From positions 33,200,538 through 33,264,537 of the forward strand of contig CAIIXF020000007.1 of NCBI GenBank assembly GCA_903813345.2: DNA of 64,000 nt, given 5' to 3'. A model generated the notes under the pieces. The model had not been told where the DNA came from. It worked only from the letters and a program-made list of their open reading frames with translations, and ran no database searches. Positions 8,023 to 18,100 of the stretch are shown in pieces (positions within the stretch are counted from its first letter, which is position 1; every line of letters starts with the position of its first letter). The translations under genes and the position numbers were made by a program. This DNA is from Owenia fusiformis (lineage: Eukaryota; Annelida; Polychaeta; Sabellida; Oweniidae).

Positions 8023-8437
8023 TTCTTTGTTGTAGCTCTTCCATTTCATTCTTATTTGATCTGATAACTGAATCCTGTTTCTCCACTTTCTTCCTCAGTG
8101 TGTTAAGATCGTGAAGTTCATCATCTTGTTTGGATATTACTTGCATCTTTGATTGAATCTTTTCATTTAGTTCTTCGATTTCCCTGTTTTTTGAACTTAT
8201 AATTGTTTGTTGGTGATCAATTTCACTTTGATACGCCTTAATTTTTCTGGCTTGGTCTGTAACAAAATCAGCTTGTTCTTTTCTTATCTTTCTAACTCTG
8301 CGTAATTCTGTATCATGTTCGCAAGTCGATTCTTCTCCTGAGCATCGCGTTTCTTTCTGTGATACGTTGTTCACACTCACTTTGTCTATTAGATCGCAAA
8401 CTGTATTTTCTAATTTTTCCATCTTTCTAGTTATTTT
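8000..8437 (-). CDS. LINE ORF1 fragment: coiled-coil segment
   Basis: Open frame below an in-frame TGA at 8438-8440, in the same frame as the N-terminal ORF1 fragment. ATG at 8422 begins a 140-residue stretch. From about residue 40 it is strongly heptad-like and charged (KIKAYQSEIDHQQTIISSKN, then REIEELNEKIQSKMQVISKQ, VEKQDSVIRSNKNEMEELQQ), typical of the self-associating region of LINE ORF1 proteins. It ends after KIKTSI at a TAG (8000-8002). The coil clearly continues in the other frame from about 8022, so one base has been gained or lost in an A-rich tract there. Cysteines at about 27 and 34 precede the coil. Confidence 0.75.
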   Translation of the reverse strand, partial: KITRKMEKLENTVCDLIDKVSVNNVSQKETRCSGEESTCEHDTELRRVRKIRKEQADFVTDQARKIKAYQSEIDHQQTIISSKNREIEELNEKIQSKMQVISKQDDELHDLNTLRKKVEKQDSVIRSNKNEMEELQQRIKIKTSI

Positions 8438-8556
8438 TCACAGTTCTTGCTGAAGGATGCTGGTCTCACAACTCTTTTTATTATTGGATTCGGTTTCAGA
8501 CACGTTATCTGTTGAAGTTACTTTTGTTTTTTTGTCGCCATCCTTATTTTTTACAG
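8438..8556 (-). pseudogene. LINE ORF1 connecting segment, ended by an in-frame TGA
   Basis: Between the Asn-rich linker and the coiled coil, the minus strand reads STVKNKDGDKKTKVTSTDN then ETESNNKKSCETSILQQEL and a TGA at 8438-8440. The composition (charged, Ser/Thr/Asn-rich) continues the disordered linker. Downstream codons carry on in the same frame into the coiled coil, so the TGA looks like a point nonsense mutation, CTG TGA AAA in context. Confidence 0.6.
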
Positions 8557-8929
8557 TTGAGAGTCTCGTTATTTACAATTGGAGTCTCGTTATTTTTTAC
8601 AGTTGGAGTCTCGTTATTTACAGTTGGAGTCTCGTTATTTACAGTTAGAGTCTCGTTATTTACGGCTGGATTTTCGTTATCGTGATTATTGTGGTTCATG
8701 ATGTTATTTTCGTGAACGTTGTTATCTTCCAAATCCTCTATCTCGTTCTCGTCCTGTGCATTTTCATGGTCTGGTTGAGTACATCTTAGTTTTACATTTG
8801 TGACCTCGTTGTCGTGATAATCATTGTTTATGGTATCATTTTCTGTGTTTTTTATCTCATGATCGTTAATATCGGTTGTAGATGTTATGCTCTTTATCTG
8901 TGTATTTGACTGATCTTGAGTATTGTCCT
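8544..8929 (-). CDS. LINE ORF1 fragment: Asn/Asp/Glu-rich disordered linker
   Basis: Minus-strand frame open from the A-run at about 8929-8934 to a TAA at 8544-8546. It reads DNTQDQSNTQIKSITS, then an acidic, Asn/His-rich stretch (ENEIEDLEDNNVHENNIMNH) and five to six copies of a seven-residue repeat of the form NNETPTV. Low complexity and charge suggest an intrinsically disordered spacer between the N-terminal domain and the coiled coil. Met at 8732 is internal. At the lower end an extra C within the last repeat unit shifts the frame, giving LNCKK and stop. Confidence 0.7.
8560..8667 (-). repeat. 21-bp coding minisatellite in LINE ORF1
   Basis: Five head-to-tail units at 8560-8580, 8581-8604, 8605-8625, 8626-8646 and 8647-8667, plus a degenerate one to about 8682. 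The plus-strand unit is GGAGTCTCGTTATTTACAGT plus one T. Four are 21 bp and one is 24 bp, all multiples of three. On the minus strand each encodes N-N-E-T-P/L-T/I-V. Length change within the tract thus keeps the ORF1 frame. Confidence 0.88.
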
Positions 8930-9364
8930 TTTTTCTGTGTTTGATTGCTTGATCTGATAAGTAGTGCTTTTCAAGATTGGAAACACCTGGGATTTGAATT
9001 CAGTGATGTTATTTCCTTGTATTTGAATGGTTCCAGTTGTTAAGAAAACTGTTACTTTATACTCTGATGCTTCTACACTGATCTTCTTGAGATCCTCACA
9101 GATTTCCATTTGTTTGTTGTTATAGTCTTCATAATATAGGTGTAATGTTATTATCCAGTTTAACAACCCATCTTGATTCGTTCTGAACACACAGTATGTA
9201 TCTGAGCTGCAATGTTCATTGAGAGAGTCCAGCGTTGCTAATTTAGATTTAGATCCGGTTGCTTTCTTTAGTTTACTCGGAACGTGCTTCCTGTAATGAC
9301 TACCAATGGTTTGAATACGTTTCACAACTTCCTTGTTGGACATAAAGACTTTAAAATCAGACAT
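8894..9364 (-). CDS. LINE ORF1 fragment: N-terminal domain
   Basis: 156 codons from ATG 9364, preceded by an in-frame TAA 15 bases upstream, so this is probably the real ORF1 start. The protein is basic at first (HYRKHVPSKLKKATGSKSK), then LNEHCSSDTYCVF and an amphipathic region (LLNWIITLHLYYEDYNNKQM), then EYKVTVFLTTGTIQIQGNNI. A TTGT-x-x-x-QG strand motif like this occurs in ORF1-like proteins of invertebrate elements in my recollection; I cannot name a formal domain. The last ~10 residues are out-of-frame: a base is missing or extra in the A6 run (plus-strand T at 8929-8934), after which the Asn-rich linker continues. Confidence 0.7.
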   Translation of the reverse strand: MSDFKVFMSNKEVVKRIQTIGSHYRKHVPSKLKKATGSKSKLATLDSLNEHCSSDTYCVFRTNQDGLLNWIITLHLYYEDYNNKQMEICEDLKKISVEASEYKVTVFLTTGTIQIQGNNITEFKSQVFPILKSTTYQIKQSNTEKRTILKISQIHR

Positions 9365-9606
9365 CGTGCTACCCGGTTATTTCACTAAATATGATTACTG
9401 AACGTTACACTGTATGAAACGAATTTTACACTGCACGAAACGTTGTCTTTTTAACGTAGTCAAATAGCAACGTTTTTAGAGTTAGTATATGGGGTCTATC
9501 GACCGCAGTCGCCGATAATACAATTAAAATGTCAAAACGTGATATAAACTGTTGTCGTAACCTGTTTTAGCGTTTTGTTCTTCATACAATCCTTGCGTTA
9601 AAGGTA
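9365..9606 (-). other. Putative LINE 5' UTR / promoter region
   Basis: No open frame of note between the ORF1 ATG and the fold-back element. It contains near-repeats GTTACACTGTATGAAACGA and TTTACACTGCACGAAACG at about 9402-9443. LINE 5' UTRs carry internal promoters, but no motif here identifies one. Where the LINE ends and the host flank begins cannot be set from one copy. Confidence 0.35.
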
Positions 9607-9614
9607 AGTAAATC
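9607..9614. repeat. Left target-site duplication of the fold-back element
   Basis: AGTAAATC directly abuts the left terminal inverted repeat and is identical to 10166-10173. Confidence 0.88.
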
Positions 9615-10165
9615 TTATCCCGTTCCCGGACTATAGTCCTGCACTGATCGCATTCATTTGCCTGCACGATTACAACTTGGGAGAATTATCTACGCCCCTT
9701 ACACTTAAGATACCTACCTCAATGCATTATAGAACTCAAGATGTAACTTCTAATATATTGGAACCGCCGATTGTCTGGGTATATCGGCAGAACGGGAACA
9801 TTTTCTCTTTTTCATCGAGAGAGATTCCATCACTTTTCAAAATGGCGGTTGGATTTAAAAGGGGAATCCCCCGTTTGGCTGTCCCGGATGTAGCCCGGAA
9901 GTACCAATATGGAGGAATTTGACGGTTGAAATAAGTTAAATGTTACACGCAAATATTGCGATCAAAAACGAAAATGTCTTCGTTCTGCCGATAAACCCAG
10001 ACAATTGTGGATTCAACTACACGAAAAGAATGCTAAATTACCAAGGAATCTATTGAAGTAGGTATCTGAAGTGTAAGATCAGTAAAAAATTCTCCCATGT
10101 AATGTTGTAATCACACAGGCAAAAGATTGAGATGTTCACAGGACCATAGTCCGGGAACGGGATAA
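9615..10165. mobile_element. Non-autonomous fold-back DNA transposon (MITE-like), 551 bp
   Basis: The ends are inverted repeats: 9615-9641 and 10139-10165 match over 27 bases with one mismatch, starting TTATCCCGTTCCCGGACTAT. Inverted homology continues inward over ~195-bp arms (9615-9806 and 9970-10165), with paired blocks GATTACAAC, GGGAGAATT, AGATACCTAC, ATTGTCTGGGT, CGGCAGAACG and ACATTTTC. A 163-bp loop lies at 9807-9969. It is flanked by a perfect 8-bp direct repeat, AGTAAATC. No transposase is encoded; the 81-codon frame at 9677-9922 runs through one arm and the loop and is chance. An 8-bp duplication is known for hAT and P-like transposases, but the TTATCCC terminus is not the common hAT end, so the superfamily is left open. 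Confidence 0.9.
9838..9850 (+). promoter_or_regulatory. YY1-like motif in the loop of the fold-back element
   Basis: CAAAATGGCGGTT closely resembles the animal YY1 site (core AAATGGCGG). It is a single motif match in a non-coding loop, so function is speculative. Confidence 0.2.
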
Positions 10166-10173
10166 AGTAAATC
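10166..10173. repeat. Right target-site duplication of the fold-back element
   Basis: AGTAAATC, identical to 9607-9614, immediately after the right inverted-repeat end GGGATAA. Confidence 0.88.
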
Positions 10174-10587
10174 CTTTGTATAAAGTTCCTTGCTGAGTTT
10201 ATTCACTCCAATATGTCGGGATATACGATATTTGAGTATTAATTTGGAGAGCGCATTTTTAGTCTGCTTTCAATAAGAAGACCCCTTAACTATATACTGT
10301 GGCCCCGATAGCAGGCCTGTCAACTGTCCCGCAATTTGCGTATTTGTCACGCATTTGCTGAAGAATTTGAAGTCACGCCAGTTATTTTTGCGTGACAGAA
10401 AATGTCACGCAAATACGCATTTTACCTGGTAATTGTCAAGCAAAAATATTTCTGTAGAAAAATTTCTAAAAAAGATCGTCTGCACAGCAAAAATACGAAC
10501 GCCGGAAAAAAATGTACGCATTTCGTTCGGACTTTTCACGCGAATTACGTATATGTCACGCATTCCGTTCGAAAATTTTCGTACCTA
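10174..10587. other. Non-coding transition with dispersed GTCACGC words
   Basis: No gene is supported; two overlapping short frames here run into the C-run. TCACGC occurs five times (about 10347, 10373, 10405, 10536, 10556) and its complement once inside a hairpin. ACGCATTTCGTTCG and ACGCATTCCGTTCG lie 43 bp apart, suggesting an old short duplication. CGAAAATTTTCG at 10570-10581 is a perfect 12-bp palindrome and resembles the TTTTCGAAAG box of satellite A. Confidence 0.5.
10387..10413. repeat. Perfect 11-bp hairpin
   Basis: TTTGCGTGACA (10387-10397) and its exact complement TGTCACGCAAA (10403-10413) flank a five-base GAAAA loop. It could be the tip of a decayed fold-back element, since GTCACGC words surround it. 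No T-tract follows that would suggest a terminator. Confidence 0.7.
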
Positions 10588-10610
10588 CCCCCCCCCCCCC
10601 CCCCCCCCCC
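10588..10610 (+). repeat. Run of 23 C
   Basis: A homopolymer just before the satellite boundary. The length should be treated as approximate, because such runs are poorly called. Confidence 0.9.
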
Positions 10611-10652
10611 GTTGATGGATGTTTGAAACGCGAGCGTAAGCGAGCGCTAAAA
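10611..10652. other. Left boundary of the 153-bp satellite block
   Basis: GTTGATGGATGTTTGAAACG followed by CGAGCGTAAGCGAGCGCTAA leads directly into ATTTTCGAAAGAAAAATTTA of the first partial monomer. The GCGAG-CGTAAG-CGAGCGC segment is not part of later monomers, so it marks unique or ancestral flanking sequence. Confidence 0.6.
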
Positions 10653-11756
10653 ATTTTCGAAAGAAAAATTTATTTCGTAACGCTCATCCGAGGAGGGTCT
10701 CATCCTAAATGTGTCTCGTCCGGAGACGTGTCATCCCGAGATGACACCAGACATCACCACTCTGTTCAACTTGAACTATAACATCATTTTATACCATTAA
10801 TTTCAATTTTCGAAAGAAAAATTCATTTCGTAACGCTCATCCTATGAGGGTCTCATCCTAAATGTGTCTCGTCCGGAGACGTGTCATCCCGAGATGACAC
10901 CAGACATCACCACTCTGTTCAACTTGAACTATAACATCATTTTATACCATAAATTTCAATTTTCGAAAGAAAAATTTATTTCGTAACGCTCATCCGAGGA
11001 GGGTCTCATCCTAAATGTGTCTCGTCCGGAGATGTGTCATCCCGAGATGACACCAGACATCACCACTCTGTTCAACTTGAACTATAACATCATTTTATAC
11101 CATTAATTTCAATTTTCGAAAGAAAAAATTTATTTCGTAACGCTCATCCGAGGAGGGTTTCATCCTAAATGTGTCTCGTCCGGAGACGTGTCATCCCGAG
11201 ATGACACCCGACATCACCACTCTGTTCAACTTGAACTATAACATCATTTTATACCATTAATTTCAATTTTCGAAAGAAAAATTTATTTCGAAACGCTCAT
11301 CCGAGGAGGGTCTCATCCTAAATGTGTCTCGTCCGGAGACGTGTCATCCCGAGATGACACCAGACATCACCACTCTGTTCAACTTGAACTATAACATCAT
11401 TTTATACCATTAATTTCAATTTTCGAAATAAAAATTTATTTCGTAACGCTCATCCGAGGAGGGTCTCATCCTAAATGTGTCTCGTCCGGAGACGTGTCAT
11501 CCCGAGATGACACCAGACATCACCACTCTGTTCAACTTGAACTATAACATCATTTTATACCATTAATTTCAATTTTCGAAAGAAAAATTTATTTCGTAAC
11601 GCTCATCCGAGGAGGGTCTCATCCTAAATGTGTCTCGTCCGGAGACGTGTCATCCCGAGATGACACCAGACATCACCACTCTGTTCAACTTGAACTATAA
11701 CATCATTTTATACCATTAATTTCAATTTTCGAAAGAAAAATTTATTTCGTAACGCT

Positions 11757-12980
11757 CAGCCGAGGAGGGTCTCATCCTAAATGTGTCTCGTCCGGAGACG
11801 TGTCATCCCGAGATGACACCAGACATCACCACTCTGTTCAACTTGAACTATAACATCATTTTATATCATTAATTTCAATTTTCGAAAGAAAAATTTATTT
11901 CGTAACGCTCATCCGAGGAGGGTCTCATTCTAAATGTGTCTCGTCCGGAGACGTGTCATCCAGAGATGACACCAGACATCACCACTCTGTTCAACTTGAA
12001 CTATAACATCATTTTATACCATTAATTTCAATTTTCGAAAGAAAAATTTATTTCGTAACGCTCATCCGAGGAGGGTCTCATCCTAAATGTGTCTCGTCCG
12101 GAGACGTGTCATCCCGAGATGACACCAGACATCACCACTCTGTTCAACTTGAACTATAACATCATTTTATACCATTAATTTCAATTTTCGAAAGAAAAAT
12201 TTATTTCGTAACGCTCATCCGAGGAGGGTCTCATCCTAAATGTGTCTCGTCCGGAGACGTGTCATCCCGAGATGACACCAGACATCACCACTCTGTTCAA
12301 CTTGAACTATAACATCATTTTATACCATTAATTTCAATTTTCGAAAGAAAAATTTATTTCGTAACGCTCAGCCGAGGAGGGTCTCATCCTAAATGTGTCT
12401 CGTCCGGAGACGTGTCATCCCGAGATGACACCAGACATCACCACTCTGTTCAACTTGAACTATAACATCATTTTATATCATTAATTTCAATTTTCGAAAG
12501 AAAAATTTATTTCGTAACGCTCATCCGAGGAGGGTCTCATTCTAAATGTGTCTCGTCCGGAGACGTGTCATCCAGAGATGACACCAGACATCACCACTCT
12601 GTTCAACTTGAACTATAACATCATTTTATACCATTAATTTCAATTTTCGAAAGAAAAATTTATTTCGTAACGCTCATCCGAGGAGGGTCTCATCCTAAAT
12701 GTGTCTTGTCCGGAGACGTGTCATCCCGAGATGACACCAGACATCACCACTCTGTTCAACTTGAACTATAACATCATTTTATACCATTAATTTCAATTTT
12801 CGAAAGAAAAATTTATTTCGTAACGCTCATCCGAGGAGGGTCTCGTCCTAAATGTGTCTCGTCCGGAGACGTGTCATCCCGAGATGACACCAGACATCAC
12901 CACTCTGTTCAACTTGAACTATAACATCATTTTATACCATTAATTTCAATTTTCGAAAGAAAAATTTATTTCGTAACGCT
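11757..12980 (+). repeat. Four-monomer (612-bp) block repeated in satellite A
   Basis: A linked set of rare variants (CGCTCAGCCG, TTATATCATT, CTCATTCTAAA, CATCCAGAG) occurs from 11757 and again from 12369, exactly 612 bp = 4 x 153 apart. This indicates a tandem duplication of four monomers. Confidence 0.85.
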
Positions 12981-15125
12981 CATCCCAGGAGTGTCTCATC
13001 CTAAATGTGTCTCGTCCGGAGACGTGTCATCCTGAGATGACACCAGACATCACCACTCTGTTCAACTTGAACTATAACATCATTTTATACCATTAATTTC
13101 AATTTTCGAAAGAAAAATTTATTTCGTAACGCTCATCCGAGGAGGGTCTCATCCTAAATGTGTCTCGTCCGGAGATGTGTCATCCCGAGATGACACCAGA
13201 CATCACCACTCTGTTCAACTTGAACTATAACATCATTTTATACCATTAATTTCAATTTTCGAAAGAAAAATTTATTTCGTAACGCTCATCGGAGGAGGGT
13301 CTCATCCTAAATGTGTCTCGTCCGGAGACGTGTCATCCCGAGATGACACCAGACATCACCACTCTGTTCAACTTGAACTATAACATCATTTTATACCATT
13401 AATTTCAATTTTCGAAAGAAAAATTTATTTCGTAACGCTCATCCGAGGAGGGTCTCATCCTAAATGTGTCTCGTCCGGAGACGTGTCATCCCGAGATGAC
13501 ACCAGACATCACCACTCTGTTCAACTTGAACTATAACATCATTTTATACCATTAATTTCAATTTTCGAAAGAAAAATTTATTTCGTAACGCTCATCCGAG
13601 GAGGGTCTCATCCTAAATGTGTCTCGTCCGGAGACGTGTCATCCCGAGATGACACCAGACATCACCACTCTGTTCAACTTGAACTATAACATCATTTTAT
13701 ACCATTAATTTCAATTTTCGAAAGAAAAATTTATTTCGTAACGCTCATCCGAGGAGGGTCTCATCCTAAATGTGTCTCGTCCGGAGACGTGTCATCCCGA
13801 GATGACACCAGACATCACCACTCTGTTCAACTTGAACTATAACATCATTTTATACCATTAATTTCAATTTTCGAAAGAAAAATTTATTTCGTAACGCTCA
13901 TCCGAGGAGGGTCTCATCCTAAATGTGTCTCGACCTGAGACGTGTCATCCCAAAATGACACCAGACATCACCACTCTGTTCAACTTGAACTATAACATCA
14001 TTTTATACCATTAATTTCAATTTTCGAAAGAAATATTTATTTCGTAACGCTTATCCGAGGAGGGTCTCATCCTAAATGTGTCTCGTCCGGAGACGTGTCA
14101 TCCCGAGATGACACCAGACATCAACACTCTGTTCAACCTGAACTATAACATCATTTTATACCATTAATTTCAATTTTTGAAAGAAAAATTTATTTCGTAA
14201 CGCTCATCCGAGGAGGGTCTCATCCTAAATGTGTCTCGTCCGGAGACGTGTCATCCCGAGATGACACCAGACATCACCACTCTGTTCAACGTGAACTATA
14301 ACATCATTTTATACCATTAATTTCAATTTTCGAAAGAAAAATTTATTTCGTAACGCTCATCCGAGGAGGGTCTCATCCTAAATGTGTCTCGTCCGGAGAC
14401 GTGTCATCCCGAGATGACACAAGACATCACCACTCTGTTCAACTTGAACTATAACATCATTTTATACCATTAATTTCAGTTTTCGAAAGATAAATTTATT
14501 TCGTAACGCTCATCCGAGGAGTGTCTCATCCTAAATGTGTCTCGTCCGGAGACGTGTCATCCCGAGATGACACCAGACATCACCACTCTATTCAACTTGA
14601 ACTATAACATCATTTTATACCATTAATTTCAATTTTCGAAAGAAAAATTTATTTCGTAACGCTCATCCGAGGAGGGTCTCATCCTAAATGTGTCTCGTCC
14701 GGAGACGTGTCATCCCGAGATGACACCAGACATCACCACTCTATTCAACTTGAACTATAATATCATTTTATACCATTAATTTCAATTTTCGAAAGAAAAA
14801 TTTATTTCGTAACGCTCATCCGAGGAGGGTCTCATCCTAAATGTGTCTCGTCCGGAGACGTGTCATCCCGAGATGACACCAGACATCACCACTCTGTTCA
14901 ACTTGAACTATAACATCATTTTATACCATTAATTTCAATTTTCGAAAGAAAAATTTATTTCGTAACGCTCATCCGAGGAGGGTCTCATCCTAAATGTGTC
15001 TCGTCCGGAGACGTGTCATCCCGAGATGACACCAGACATCACCACTCTGTTCAACTTGAACTATAACATCATTTTATACCATTAATTTCAATTTTCGAAA
15101 GAAAAATTTATTTCGTAACGCTCAT

Positions 15126-18100
15126 CCCAGGAGGGTCTCATCCTAAATGTGTCTCGTCCGGAGACGTGTCATCCCGAGATGACACCAGACATCACCACTC
15201 TGTTCAACTTGAACTATAATATCATTTTATACCATTAATTTCAATTTTCGAAAGAAAAATTTATTTCGTAACGCTCATCCGAGGAGGGTCTCATCCTAAA
15301 TGTGTCTCGTCCGGAGACGTGTCATCCCGAGATGACACCAGACATCACCACTCTGTTCAACTTGAACTATAACATCATTTTATACCATTAATTTCAATTT
15401 TCGAAAGAAAAATTTATTTCGTAACGCTCATCCGAGGAGGGTCTCATCTTAAATGTGTCTCGTCCGGAGACGTGTCATCCCGAGATGACACCAGACATCA
15501 CCACTCTGTTCAACTTGAACTATAACATCATTTTATACCATTAATTTCAATTTTCGAAAGAAAAATTTATTTCGTAACGCTCATCCGAGGAGGGTCTCAT
15601 CCTAAATGTGTCTCGTCCGGAGACGTGTCATCCCGAGATGACACCAGACATCACCACTCTGTTCAACTTGAACTATAACATCATTTTATACCATTAATTT
15701 CAATTTTTGAAAGAAAAATTTATTTCGTAACGCTCATCCGAGGAGGGTCTCATCCTAAATGTGTCTCGTCCGGAGACGTGTCATCCCGAGATGACACCAG
15801 ACATCACCACTCTGTTCAACTTGAACTATAACATCATTTTATACCATTAATTTCAATTTTCGAAAGAAAAATTTATTTCGTAACGCTCATCCGAGGAGGG
15901 TCTCATCCTAAATGTGTCTCGTCCGGAGACGTGTCATCCCGAGATGACACAAGACATCACCACTCTGTTCAACTTGAACTATAACATCATTTTATACCAT
16001 TAATTTCAATTTTCGAAAGATAAATTTATTTCGTAACGCTCATCCGAGGAGGGTCTCATCCTAAATGTGTCTCGTCCGGAGACGTGTCATCCCGAGATGA
16101 CACCAGACATCACCACTCTGTTCAACTTGAACTATAACATCATTTTATACCATTAATTTCAATTTTCGAAAGAAAAATTTATTTCGTAACGCTCATCCGA
16201 GGAGGGTCTCATCCTAAATGTGTCTCGTCCGGAGACGTGTCATCCCGAGATGACACCAGACATCACCACTCTGTTCAACTTGAACTATAATATCATTTTA
16301 TACCATTAATTTCAATTTTCGAAAGAAAAATTTATTTCGTAACGCTCATCCGAGGAGGGTCTCATCCTAAATGTGTCTCGTCCGGAGACGTGTCATCCCG
16401 AGATGACACCAGACATCACCACTCTGTTCAACTTGAACTATAACATCATTTTATACCATTAATTTCAATTTTCGAAAGAAAAATTTATTTCGTAACGCTC
16501 ATCCGAGGAGGGTCTCATCCTAAATGTGTCTCGTCTGGAGACGTGTCATCCCGAGATGACACCAGACATCACCACTCTGTTCAACTTGAACTATAACATC
16601 ATTTTATACCATTAATTTCAATTTTCGAAAGAAAAATTTATTTCGTAACGCTCATCCGAGGAGGGTCTCATCCTAAATGTGTCTCGTCCGGAGACGTGTC
16701 ATCCTGAGATGACACCAGACATCACCACTCTGTTCAACTTGAACTATAACATCATTTTATACCATTAATTTCAATTTTCGAAAGAAAAATTTATTTTGTA
16801 ACGCTCATCCCAGGAGGGTCTCATCCTAAATGTGTCTCGTCCGGAGACGTGTCATCCCGAGATGACACCAGACATCACCACTCTGTTCAACTTGAACTAT
16901 AATATCATTTTATACCATTAATTTCAATTTTCGAAAGAAAAATTTATTTCGTAACGCTCATCCGAGGAGGGTCTCATCCTAAATGTGTCTCGTCCGGAGA
17001 CGTGTCATCCCGAGATGACACCAGACATCACCACTCTGTTCAACTTGAACTATAACATCATTTTATACCATTAATTTCAATTTTCGAAAGAAAAATTTAT
17101 TTCGTAACGCTCATCCGAGGAGGGTCTCATCTTAAATGTGTCTCGTCCGGAGACGTGTCATCCCGAGATGACACCAGACATCACCACTCTGTTCAACTTG
17201 AACTATAACATCATTTTATACCATTAATTTCAATTTTCGAAAGAAAAATTTATTTCGTAACGCTCATCCGAGGAGGGTCTCATCCTAAATGTGTCTCGTC
17301 CGGAGACGTGTCATCCCGAGATGACACCAGACATCACCACTCTGTTCAACTTGAACTATAACATCATTTTATACCATTAATTTCAATTTTTGAAAGAAAA
17401 ATTTATTTCGTAACGCTCATCCGAGGAGGGTCTCATCCTAAATGTGTCTCGTCCGGAGACGTGTCATCCCGAGATGACACCAGACATCACCACTCTGTTC
17501 AACTTGAACTATAACATCATTTTATACCATTAATTTCAATTTTCGAAAGAAAAATTTATTTCGTAACGCTCATCCGAGGAGGGTCTCATCCTAAATGTGT
17601 CTCGTCCGGAGACGTGTCATCCCGAGATGACACAAGACATCACCACTCTGTTCAACTTGAACTATAACATCATTTTATACCATTAATTTCAATTTTCGAA
17701 AGAAAAATTTATTTCGTAACGCTCATCCGAGGAGGGTCTCATCCTAAATGTGTCTCGTCCGGAGACGTGTCATCCCGAGATGACACCAGACATCACCACT
17801 CTGTTCAATTTGAACTATAACATCATTTTATACCATTAATTTCAATTTTCGAAAGAAAAATTTATTTTGTAACGCTCATCCCAGGAGGGTCTCATCCTAA
17901 ATGTGTCTCGTCCGGAGACGTGTCATCCCGAGATGACACCAGACATCACCACTCTGTTCAACTTGAACTATAATATCATTTTATACCATTAATTTCAATT
18001 TTCGAAAGAAAAATTTATTTCGTAACGCTCATCCGAGGAGGGTCTCATCCTAAATGTGTCTCGTCCGGAGACGTGTCATCCCGAGATGACACCAGACATC

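Larger units (their letters stand above)
2973..9606 (-). mobile_element. Non-LTR retrotransposon (LINE), CR1/L2-like, inactive copy
   Basis: A two-ORF LINE read on the minus strand. ORF1 lies at about 9364-7251 and ORF2 at about 6574-3090, separated by a ~0.68-kb spacer. ORF2 carries an APE-type endonuclease followed by a reverse transcriptase with an intact FADD box and a CCHC-like C-terminal motif. ORF1 carries a coiled coil and an SGNH/esterase-like domain. An esterase in ORF1 plus an APE endonuclease points to the CR1/L2 group of the Jockey superfamily, but clade placement needs a tree. ORF2 has four frameshifts and ORF1 has three plus a stop codon, so this copy cannot encode its proteins as read; several breaks sit in homopolymers and could be sequencing errors. 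The 3' end is uncertain between 2973 and about 3060 and the 5' end is unresolved near 9606. No target-site duplication was found. Confidence 0.88.

Noticed and set aside
2973-9606. Retrovirus or LTR element
   Set aside because: No long terminal repeats, protease, RNase H or integrase motifs; endonuclease-then-RT order is that of a LINE.
9677-9922. 81-codon plus-strand frame
   Set aside because: It lies wholly inside the fold-back element, crossing an inverted-repeat arm; no transposase or other motif.
10402-10781. Three overlapping frames with proline/glycine runs across the C-tract
   Set aside because: Proline tracts are just the C23 run read in different frames, then satellite sequence.
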